NCBI RefSeq assembly: GCF_037042905.1
Contig: NC_087252.1
Coordinates: 1,619,501-1,683,500, forward strand
Source of the DNA: Lytechinus pictus
Lineage: Eukaryota; Echinodermata; Echinoidea; Temnopleuroida; Toxopneustidae
Length of the DNA: 64,000 bases
Direction: 5' to 3'
Part shown: one piece after another, positions 44,201 through 56,200 of the stretch
How the letters are laid out: every line of letters begins with the position of its first letter
Numbering within the stretch: the stretch's first letter is position 1
Made by a program: the position numbers and the translations under genes
Notes under the pieces: model-generated
What the model saw: the letters and a program-made list of their open reading frames with translations, nothing else
The model's database searches: none
Told to the model about the DNA's origin: nothing

Positions 44201-47200
44201 TCTCCCTTGTTTTGCATGTGTACATTACTAGTATTACTCTTCCAATTTGTCATCACGATGAACGTTGAGGGATTTACACCAAAAAACCCGGAACATGAGT
44301 TATAATGAGGAGACATCGCCAGATGCCCCAGTAGCATAAACAAATTGGTATTTTATTATTTTGTATACTTAATATTCTTTATTTTTTCTTACTATTATCC
44401 TCACCATGGTGGAAATTATATGGCTATATCAAGAAGCTCCATGCAATGACTAAAATATCGGAAATTGTTCGATGTTTATATAACAGTCGACGTACCTTCC
44501 CCATAACAACACTCGGAAAAAAAACTTTCGAAAAAGGGCGCGCCCAATTTGACCTCGCTTTCCTGCTCAACGAAAATTACGATGCGAAGCCAGCTGGAGA
44601 TCGTGATTTCGCCTCTGAAAAGTTAAGCATAAACAGCACTCCCAGAACCACGTTTACGATCGGCGTTTTGAATCGACGTTTGAAAACGCTGATTCTGTCC
44701 TCGCAATGGAAGCATAAACACACCCTACATGTAAGTGCCCCTTTGCCTGTGGCCTTAATGTTGTATGGTGATCTATCAAATTCATGTGCTTCATTGATCA
44801 AGTACATTTTACTATTGATGCTCTTTTTGGCCTTCTATGCCCCCTAAAGTGACCACTGCCTTCCCATCCCATTTATTAAAAAAATGCCCTTTGAAAAAAA
44901 TCTTTGCCTATTTGAATTTTTCATTCGAGCCCTGCTCTTATATCGTGGTACATGTAAAAAGCACATACACATCAATATGGTTGTGTCGATGCAAGAATGC
45001 CCTTACCACTTGGGGAAAACTTGCTGGAGGGCTCGGAGCAATATCACCCCCAAAATGCTCATATGAGGCCTGGAAACTCCAAGGAGCACTGGAAAATCCC
45101 CAATCATTGCAATGTTAAAACTTATCCAATGTTATTATTATTATTTGTTTGGCGTCACCTGTGCCTGGGAGGCGAAAAGCGAACTGAATCACTATGACCC
45201 GTAGGTCTCTCCTCCCTATAGATATGATTGGGGGGAGTGCAGGTGGACCACTACACCGGGGTTTCCCCCTACTCTAAAACGAAGCAGTAAAGTTAAGCAG
45301 TAACTTTTGAAAAGTAGCCCCCAAAAATGAATAATTAATTTTGTGCCTGCTGACTGTACCACCACACCTTCACACATTGCATGCGCGCGAAAACACCCAG
45401 CATGCATAAGTGCATTGCAAAAGGGCATTCTTGCACTGACATGACAATGTGCGGTTCCCTAGACCCTTCTTTTCACACTGCTCGATAGATCATGGTTCCC
45501 AAGCAAGACCCCCTGTTTACACCTTGCACTCGAGGTCCTCCCCCCCTTCATGCCAAAATATACATGTAATTCCAGGGTCCCGTCTTACGAAGAGTTGCGA
45601 TTGATCTGATCAACCACGATTATGAAAAGCCAGCAACATCAACATCTAAAATATACCTGTATGTTTGTTCTAAATATTTTCTTGAAAATTGTCTATGTTC
45701 TCTTTGTCTTCAAAGGACATTGTGCAAATTACCTAAAGAAAAAAATTGATGGATTTTCATATACTTGAGGTTGATGATTGATCTGATTAATTGTAATTCT
45801 TTGTGAGATGGGTCCCAGTTTGAAAGCTTAGGATAGGCCTTATTAACCTTACAATGTATTGCTCAATTTGTTCATTTCAGATACGGTTCAAGCTGCATTA
45901 TTGACCATCAATGCTGCTGGTGCACTAGAAACCACATTTGATACGTGTACTTCAACTGATATTGAAGGGTGAGTAAGAGATATTTCTCATCGATTTTTTT
46001 TAATCAAGTTCAATCAAAGGAATTGTATGATTTTATGTGTTGGGCCAAAGACAGAGCTGTACAGAGGCCACTCAGAGATCACAAGCCCCTGCACTACTGA
46101 TCATGCACTGATCGTATGATGCTTACATTGTTTGATACCCCTGAGCTGATTAAACAAGGACCAAGTGCTGATCATATAATGCCCCTACAATGTGTTAAGG
46201 GCTGTGATCTGTATGATTTTGAAACATTTGTGTAATGCCATGCTAAACATGTGAATAGATTCGTAGACCCTACAATGATCGTTGAATCATCATCTCTCTA
46301 TGATTGTAGACCAAATGTAAAGGGGCTTTCAGGTCTTTTCTGATATCACATCAAGTTGGTTTGGATTCTTAGAGATAATAACAGGCACAACACAAGAGTG
46401 GTCCTCAAAATTGGGAGCATTTCAACAATGTTTGTCACCTGACATGTCAGATCTGACAACTTTCCTAGATCTTGATTGGCTGAGAAGCACAAGTATTGTA
46501 ACTAGGATAAAACTGGGGGTGTTTCATGAAAGTACTTGTTAGACGTTTATCCGATAAGTCCTATTTTATCCGACAGTTACCATAGTAACAATGCCTCTCA
46601 GCCAATCAAGGAAAGATGTCAGATCTGACAACTTCTTGGACAAAAATGTTGCTGAAGCGCTCCCCTGGGGAGTGTTCATGAAAGGACTAGTCGGACGTTT
46701 AATACGACAGTTACCATAGTAACAGTGCCTCTCAGCCAATCAAAATCAAGGAAAGTTGTCAGATCTGACAACTTGTCGGACAAAAAGGTTGAAACTCTCC
46801 CTAAGACTTGTTTATTTGTCATGTTAACATCTAACAAGCTATTTATGAAACACCCCCCTCCCTGATGTAAATTACTCGATAGTTTGTTTGTTCATGTATG
46901 AAATACAAAGATGTTTTTTTTAAATTAACGTTTTAGATTTCTTTTTCTCATACGATTTATCTGTTTTATTTTATTTTTTTTAAACAGGGAGGATGTGGAG
47001 AGGGTGAAGCGTAAATCGCACCATGCGGAGATTGAGAAAAGACGAAAGTCAAAACTCAATGAGGGCATCAACAAACTCATTGACATTCTCCCAAAACAAG
47101 ATGCCAGAAGAGTAAGTTACTGTAAACTTGATTTGATTCTGATAATCCGCACACCAGACATGCGTCATCATTTAAATATATAGAAATATATCAGGCATCG

Positions 47201-50200
47201 TGAAAGTATAGTTGGAATTATTTTTCAGAGGTTGGTCTGGCAATTACTCTTTTTCCCGAGGGGCGAAGCCCCGAGGGAAATATAGTAGTCTTGCCAGTCC
47301 AACCGAGGATTAATAATTCCCACTATTCTTTCAAAGGAAACGGTTGATATATTTGATTTTATCCTACTTTTAATAAATTGAAACAAAAATCTTTGCGCTG
47401 AGCTTTCAGAGTCCGCTTACTTGCACTGAATGAGCAACTTTTCCTGAAGTGCCATGCTCAGTGGAATGCGGATTTGTGCCTGCGCTGATGCATCACGGGA
47501 CTTGCTCAGGAGCGAAAGCTCGCTGACCGACGCGCCCGAGAGATAGGCTTGATATCCAGTTTTTCTTAAATATTGACGTCAGAATATTGGTATAGCAAAA
47601 AATATATCTAGGTCTGACATCACACAACATCATAGTTAGAATATATTTGGTCACATGATGCTATTTGAACCAATCACCATTCAGGATTTAATCTACGATG
47701 TATGTGGGATATTGTTCTACAATGTACATGCGATTTGTACGGTTTATACTGATCTTCATGTGTACATGTAGTTGGTCTTCATGCACTCAAATAAGTCTTT
47801 ATCACATGGGCTAAAAGAGCGATTTGATCTACAGTGTACTATCAATTTTGTCTACTTGCTGATTAGAACACAACACTTGTTCTGTAGCCTACATTTAATT
47901 CTCATTGAGTCTATTTCCCAGTTCAACTAATTTCTACTTCATCTACTCAATACTTTTTTCATTTTGTCAAATGAGAATTGGGTTTAACAGTTCATCTATA
48001 TAGACTATAAAGTTTAGACCAAGTGGATATCAGACAGAACGGCCTGAATTTACAAAGGTTGAATCCATGGTTTAAATGCAGAATTCCTGTATAAATTACG
48101 CTTAATTTAGCGCGTGTAGGGCGCATGTATAAAAAATGTCCAATGCTGATGCGCGCTTTTGTCACAGTGTGCCAAATTGATGCCTGTTGCCGTGGTTATC
48201 CACACTATTTTATTAATGAGTCCATTGTTTTGAATTAATGAGTCCATTGTTTTGAATTAATGAGTCCACTCTTCAAACAGTGGACTCATGAATAAAACAG
48301 TGTATCTAACCATGGTAACATGCCTAAATTTGGCGCACTGTGACAAAAGCGCGCATCAGCATTGGAAATTTTTATACACGCGCCCGATACCCGCTAAATT
48401 AAGCGTGATTTATACAGGAAATCTGCATAAACCATGGATTTAATGGTGGGTTTTCAAAACCACCTTTGTGAATTCGGGCTATAGGATATAGCATATATGT
48501 ACATGTATAAACTGGAAATTAGTCAAAATGAGGTGAAAGAAAGATGCTCTATTCAACGAGGCGTTAGCTGAGTTGAATAGAGCATCTTTTTCTTTCACCG
48601 AATGCGAAATCTTGCACCATTGCACGAATAAGAATATTCGCTATTTGCGTTGTGCAACGCCTCAGAGTTTAGCGAAAATATGAAGAAAAAATAATTTTTC
48701 CCTGAAGTAATCATGAAAAGGGAGCAAAACTATTGAATGCAAAAAGCGAAATTCCACAAGCGCAAATGACCTCTGGCAGTATTGCGCATTCAATCAGCAG
48801 GCTATACGCGTATTTCACCCTCATTTTTTACTGAGCGCAATGAATTGAATCGTATTATGACGTCACCTCCTAAAGCCGTGCAACGGTACATTTTGGATGG
48901 TACGTCTTGTGTGCAACGGTACGAATGTTTGACGTTCAGCCTCCCATTTGCTCGCGTACAACAAGCTAGTGTTGTACAATGTAAAATAACTCTTGATTTG
49001 AATTATTAGAGGTTACAAAGGAATGCAAAGCAAATGTAATTAATTTCCATTTCTTTTTTTTTGGTACATTTTCCTGATTCCAGAGCAAAGTACAGATCCT
49101 TGAAGATACTTACAATCTGGTGGTTGAGCTTCAGAAGAAATGCCAGCAGCTTATGATCCAAAACGCACCAGAATCAGAAGGTAAGCTTTAATATTGATTG
49201 ACACTTGAAAGCCTAGTCAAAACAAAAAGTTCTTTTGAACAAAAAGCAATAAGAATAACACTGACAATTTAATCAAAATGGGATATGAGCAACTAAGTTT
49301 TGACAACTTAGTTTTTCTTTCTTTTCAGGGATGCCTTTTTGCAGACTAAATTCTGAGTTCAGACTTTCTCAATATATTTTCCACCATAGAAAACAACGTT
49401 TTCATGTAGGCAAGGGGTCAGTTATGAAAAAAAGCAATAAGAATAACACTGACAATTTAATCAAAATGGGATATGAGCAACTAAGTTTTGACAATTTAGT
49501 TTTTCTTTCTTTTCAGGGATGCCTTTTTGCAGACTAAATTCTGAGTTCAGACTTTCTCAATATATTTTCCACCATAGAAAACAACATTTTCATGTAGGCA
49601 AGGGGTCAGATATGAAAAAAGCAACAAGAATAACACTGACAATTTAATCAAAATGGGATATGAGCAATTAAGTTTTGACAATTTAGTTTTTCTTTCTTTT
49701 CAGCGGTGCCTTTTTGCAGACTAAATTCTGAATTCAGGCTTTCTCAATATATTTTCCACCATAGAAAACAATGTTTTTATGTAGGCAAGGGGTCATTCTA
49801 GATGATTTTCAGACCTTTTTTTTTAATCAATTCTAATTGGCATCCCTGTATTTTACAAGACAGTTTTACAGTGCAGGTGATAAGAAAATGAGAATTTTAC
49901 TCATAAGCTGTATGATAGTCTGGCTTACCCAATTTGTGAGCGTCTGAGAATTGTCCTTTATTGCCCTGCTCATCGGCCCGATTTCTTTGATGATGACACC
50001 TCTGTACAGTATGTCAACAGACTTCTCATTGTACATGTATGCATTTGCGTAGAAAAGCTTCATTACTTTCTTATTTTTCAGAAAATAAGTCAAATCTTCA
50101 AAAAGGACTGGAAAATAACATTGAAATCATTTCCTGCGCCAATTGATAAAACCTTCTGCTCTAGAAAATATTTCTGACAGATTTGCCATTTGTCTTGTGT

Positions 50201-53200
50201 GCCGGTTTTCCTTTGTATCTTTCATTCAAATGTATTACAAAGTTTGTCTGATATTGCACTTTTGTCTGACATGTCAGTCACGACCAATGTAATGCAAATA
50301 AGAACCAAACAAATTACAAATAGTATGGTCTAGAGCTGTAGGTTTCTATACATTGAAGCACTAAATTTTGATACTGTTTTCCCCAATATTCAAATTTCTA
50401 ATATAGAAAACTAAAAACTCAAATTTTCTACATTTACTAAAACATTCGATTATATAATTGTATACAATCACACAAGATGATGTCATAGAATCCTGGCCGT
50501 TGTATGAAAGTACATGAACTTTCATGTAGCCAATATTGCTTGTCAATTCAATTTGCTTCTAATAAGATCTTTGAGCATTAAATTTCAAGTGGATAAGATT
50601 CCATTGAAGAAGCTTGAATTTATGATTTCATTAGGATACAATTTACATTCAAGAAATACAAATATATGAATTTTTTTTTTCTCCTCTGCAGTTGATGAAA
50701 TCAAACGTCTTATGGAAGAGAATGCCAAGCTGAAGAAGGAAAAGGAAGACTGGTCGGAATTTCTGAAAACCATGAACATCAACACTGACATTAAAACTCA
50801 CATGAAAGCTGTTATGCAGGGTAAAGGAAAGAGAAATTACAAATCGGAACCCCCTCAAGAACAGCTGTTGGGGAGCAGTCAGAACTTAGGAGCCGGTCAG
50901 AACATTATCATCCAATCTCCTACAACTGCAGTCATGGGTTCTCCTAACCTTGTTACAATGCCTACGAATCAGATGACGATACCCATCGCGAGTGGGAACA
51001 GGATGGATGGCAATGTCATGCAGGGCGGAGGTAATCAAGGTGGAATGCTGCTTGTGACTACAAGCAGGTCAGGAACCGATTCCAAGCCATCGTTGACCTT
51101 AGCAAACAATCAAATCAATGTGGTTGGCAATGAAAGACCAGAAGCGGAGGGACAGTCGCCGCTTCCAAAGCCGGTGGTCCAAACTGTAGAAGACAATGTT
51201 GTGTCTGCCACGAGCCAAGGCGGGCAAGGCATCTCGGCAATTACCTGCACGCATGAAGCTTCAAATCAGAGCTCTGTGGGACAGGTTAATACAACAACTG
51301 CAGAATCAAAGAATACCACGGCTGTAACACAGGTCATAAGCACCCCGATCACCACACCAGCATCACAGAACCAAGTCCTCCTGCAGTCTGGGACAGGGGG
51401 TGGTGTGAGGATAGTTCAGCAACCACCAGTCCAGTCGCAAGGTCAGACTGTGCTGATCCAGTTACCTGGTCAACCTGGGCAGTATATCCCTGTTCGAATC
51501 GCACCACAGATGAATCAGCCACAGCAGGTGATCCTTACCTCTCAGCAGGGCGTCAATGTCGTTGGGACTCGAGGTAGTGCAATCCAACCCAAGACTCCAG
51601 TGAAGAAGAAACAACCTGCACAGCCAAAATTAAAGAACCTTTGCCCTCTCCCACCAGACTCCCGTAAGCCAAACTCTCCCATAGCCTCCCAATCCAGCGT
51701 GCAACCAATAGCTCCTAACACTGTCACTGTGAGATTACCGATGAACCCTACTGCCAATCAACAAGGTACGGTTGTGATGACCAGTCAGGGTCAGGTGATC
51801 CTCCAACAGCCTTCAAATACGATCCTTTCAGGTGGTGTGAACATGCAAATGCCCATGCAGGTGGTCCCTAAACCTCCTGTAACTCAGAACATTGTGTACA
51901 TCCAGCAGAATGGACAACTCATACCTGTCATCTTGCAGCAAAACCAGAGTAATGTCCAGCAGGGTGTTCAACAAGGTGTGCAACAGACGAACACCATTAT
52001 TCAACAAGGTCAGCAGCAGCAACATCAACCACAGCAGCAGCTAAAAATGCAGGGGTCTGAAAGTATTGCCTCGCAACCTGTTCAGTCTGCTGCCACAATG
52101 GAAAGTGCTGGCAACCAAGTTTCTGCATCGGTATCTGGAGCTGCCGTTGCCTCCGGCGGCATTGCCATGACCCAACCTGCTCCTATTGCTTCTAGCCAGG
52201 CACATCTATTAGATGGTAGCACCATCCCAGCATCTTCCTCGTCCAAGGTGGTTTCAAATTCCTTTCAGGGTAATGACCTGATGACCTCTCTTGCCATTGA
52301 AACCACATCAACTCATATTGATCAAGGAAGAGGGCAAGGAAATAGTGGCTTTGCTGCAAATGACATCCTGGCCAAAGCAACCGAGAGCATTTTCTCCACT
52401 CATTCTGAGACATCTCCCATGCAACTTGGAGATCTGCATGATTCCCATGGTCATGCAGCCAATCAGTCAGTGATCAAAAACACAAATGGAATATTCGGTC
52501 ATCAAACAACTCAACCAGGAATCGAGATCTATGATCTCCCAGATGAGATGGATACATCCTCCAGCAAGGGCAAACACAAGAAGAAAAAGAAGAAAAAGTC
52601 AAAGTCCAAAGAGAAAGAAAAGAAAAAGAAAGACAAAGACAAGGATAAAGACAAAGATAAGGAGAAGAGTAAGAAAATAAATTTTCCTTTGCCTACTGTT
52701 CCAAGTTCTGATAATAATGCAGATATTGGTGATGATCAAGAGATGGCTACTGAAGCATTATTGGAGAGTCTTATGCAAGAAACCCTGGGAACAGGAGGCA
52801 TTGATGATAGTAGTAATACAGAGACTGTGATGAAACTTTCCTCAAATCCATCATTACATAGTAATATCCCAGTGTCATCGAATGGTAATGTCCAAATTTG
52901 CAATTATTCAGCAGCAGCCTTATTGAACTCAAATACACGGGAAACTTTAGCAGGGAATCAGAATAATACAACACAAGTGTCGTCTGCCACTGTTTCGTCA
53001 TCAGAAACAAATGGGCAAGCAATCTTCAGTTCATTCAACGACATTCTCAGCAATTCAATGAGTGTTAGTGGCCTTCCAACATACATAGATGATGAGGAAG
53101 ACATAGTTCCTGGAAACAACTCTCGTGAAGGCCCACCCTGTACATCAACAGCCAGTGAGGACGTCCCAACCTCATTATCTGTTGTCACATCAAGCGCCTG

Positions 53201-56200
53201 TACTCAGAACCAGCCAAGTAATTCATTGTCTCTGTCATTGCCTCAGAGCACAGATAGGATGATTCCAATCGAACAAAAGACGCCAGATTCATCCAAAGTA
53301 GCAACTACGCCTACTTCTGATGGCTTCCAAAGCTATATGTCACCTACCAGCTTCCCCTCGATCAGTAGCCTTTTAGAGCAAACTACCAGTGCAGAAAGAG
53401 AGGCTTCCATTTCATCACTTCCATCAAGCACACAAAAGGATGATTCTCCTACAAGTGGATTTACACCATCATCAAGTTTACCTTTCCAACATGGCTGGAT
53501 CTCACATCACTCCAAAGCTTCAGAGTTAGCTCGGGGAATACAACCAGCGAAATCACATTCTCCAGTCAGCACACCCTCCCTGATGAGTTCAACAAGCACA
53601 GCGCTGGCTACATCCACAAGCATGGCTGTGAGTACTTGCCCATCTGTAAATATCTCACCTCCAAACACGTCATTGCAGAGTTCAAATATGGGTAACGGAA
53701 GCAAATCTTCACCTCCACTTAACCTCCTCTCACAGCCTTGGTTGAATCCCTCAACGGATAACCTGTCAGATGCTGCAAGCCAGCCAGACTTGGGAAGCAC
53801 CAGCTTGCAACAACAGCAGCAATTAGTAGATATTCTCCAAGGATTCTCTGGCACCAAGGTGTCTTTAGCCTCTCAGGCCAACACAGAGGTCATGTCAAAT
53901 ACACAGGATATTCATAGTTCCCTACCCAAGTCCCAACCCTCACTGGAATCATTGTTTGGTTTGCCTCCCTTTGGTGAAACTCGACAGAGCACTCAGACGG
54001 TGTCAAATGGGGATCCTTTCCAAAGCATTTCAAGTATAATAGATTCAAATAAGACCAGATCCACTCCCGTCACCAGGGACAATTTCCTAGGACTTCCTCC
54101 GTATTCCATTCAAACTACTACTAGTTCTTCCGCCCCGGTTATGGAGCAGACTTCAGTTTTCCAAGAACCTCCTCTAGATCAAAGCAGGCATTCATCTTCT
54201 AGTAGTTCATCAAAGCCAAGTAATGCACCACCAAGTTATTCGCTGATAAATCGGGTGACAGCTGTAGTAGATAAATACAATGAACGGAAAGCCCCTACTG
54301 CTGCCAAGAATGTTCCGAAAGTGCCTGACATAAATCATGTAGAAAGCAATCCAGCAAATGAACAAGTGTTTGAAAATGTAACCCAGGAGAAAAATAGGAC
54401 TGTTTCCGAGATTGGACCAGTTACCAGCAATAGTCAGAGTCGCTACGTTCACCCAAAAAGCAGAGCATTGGCATCTGTTGCCATGCAAGAATCCTCTCCT
54501 GCAGTTCAAACAAATAGCAGTATGTTTGGTGCAGAAAAATTTCCCTCTGTACCTCAAGTGAAGCAAAGGAACACTAATCAGAAAAATGTAAATCCGAAGA
54601 AGTCTCAGTTACCAGTGAAAAACTTTTCAACGGCAACTCTCCATAGAACACTTACTGCTGATATTTCAGAAGAAGGTGGCTCGGAAAAGGACCAGAATGA
54701 GGAATTGGTAGCCCCCTTGCAGCCAGAACCACCACAGGAAGCATCCCAACAATTGCCATTTATTACAGTACCGGAGCAGCCTCAACATCACTCACAACAG
54801 CCTGCTGTCCAGTGTGTACAACCTGAGGCATCAGCTCCACAGCCGTCCACCAAAACAAAGAGCAAAGGTTCAAAGAAACGACAGAAAGAAAAGCCACCAA
54901 TCGAACCTCCAAAGCCAACGGATGAAGATAGTGTTGGGAGGAGAGAACTTGACAAGTCTCTAGTCAATAGGTTCCCTTGGCTTGCTGAAGCTAATGGAAA
55001 GTCGGGTGATAAACTGGCAGGGGGTACGAGCCAACAGACAAGCAATACTAATCCATCAGCATTTAGTGTCCAGAGCATCTCCCAAAGTTCTTCAAAGAGC
55101 TCTCTGCCGAAGTCTAGAGGGAATCCAATTCGTGCAGAAGTTGTCCAGAATCCACCTCCGTATCCTTCAAGATCTCCTGCAGTTTCAGCAGATTCTCACA
55201 ATCAATCTCTTTGGAATCCCTCAAGTTTTGATTCTAATCCTCCAGTATCTTCCGCTTCATCTTCAATGATCTCCCCCAAGCAAACCTCACAGGACAGGAC
55301 TCAAAGGCACCACCCCCTCAGCTCTGCTGATCAAAGCCATCAAAACAATCCAAATTCCATGAACACAACTCTACAAAATAGACAAAGTACTGGAAACAAT
55401 AGACCTCCAATGTATCAAGCATCAAGTTCAAATGATGTCCAGGCAGCTGTCAATGCTGCAGTCAACAAAGCAACACAGCAGGCACTTCTAGCAAGAAGCA
55501 TGGCAGGAAATCCTGCAGTTCCAGAGAAGAGCAGAAATGTTTCTTCGACGAAGAAAAGTTCACAGCGTCCAAAGGCCGGGGGTCCTAGTCAGATCTTGAG
55601 ACAATCAGATATAGATGATGGTCTTGACTTCTTGAACTCTACATCGACCAGTTCTAACTTTCCAACCTCATTGTCCTCTGTCAATATGGATATTTTTGAT
55701 AATTCCTTGGGGAGTTCCTCTATGATATCTAGGCCGTCTGAGCAACCTAGCCAACGATCTGGAGGTCGATCACGACCTGCAGACAAGCAATCCAGAGTTG
55801 ATACCTCTAATCCCAACACTCTGTTACAAAGTGACTTTTCTAGTGTTCCCCAAGATACATTCTCATTCTCACAGTGGAATCTAGAACCTCAACAGACTGA
55901 AGATAGGGAAAATGCGAGAGGTAATTCTCAAAAGATGCAAGAACTTGCTTCTCCCCCTATGCAGCAAATGCATCAACGTGGAGGTAATAACTGTGTGAAT
56001 GTAAACTTTGGAGATTCCTCAAATCTTGGGTCTGGTGATGATCTAGACTTCTCAAGTTTGCCTTCCTTTCCATCTAATCAGCAACAGCAGCAGCAGCACA
56101 CTCCATCTGATAGACAGACTCCTCAAAACCAATCCTATTCAGTACCAAGTGGAAGGTCTAGTGTGGCATCTATGGAACCAAGTCCAATGCAGCCTAGTCC

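Noticed and set aside
44446-44847. 133-residue frame
   Set aside because: It lies in the arm of a foldback element and has no recognisable domain.
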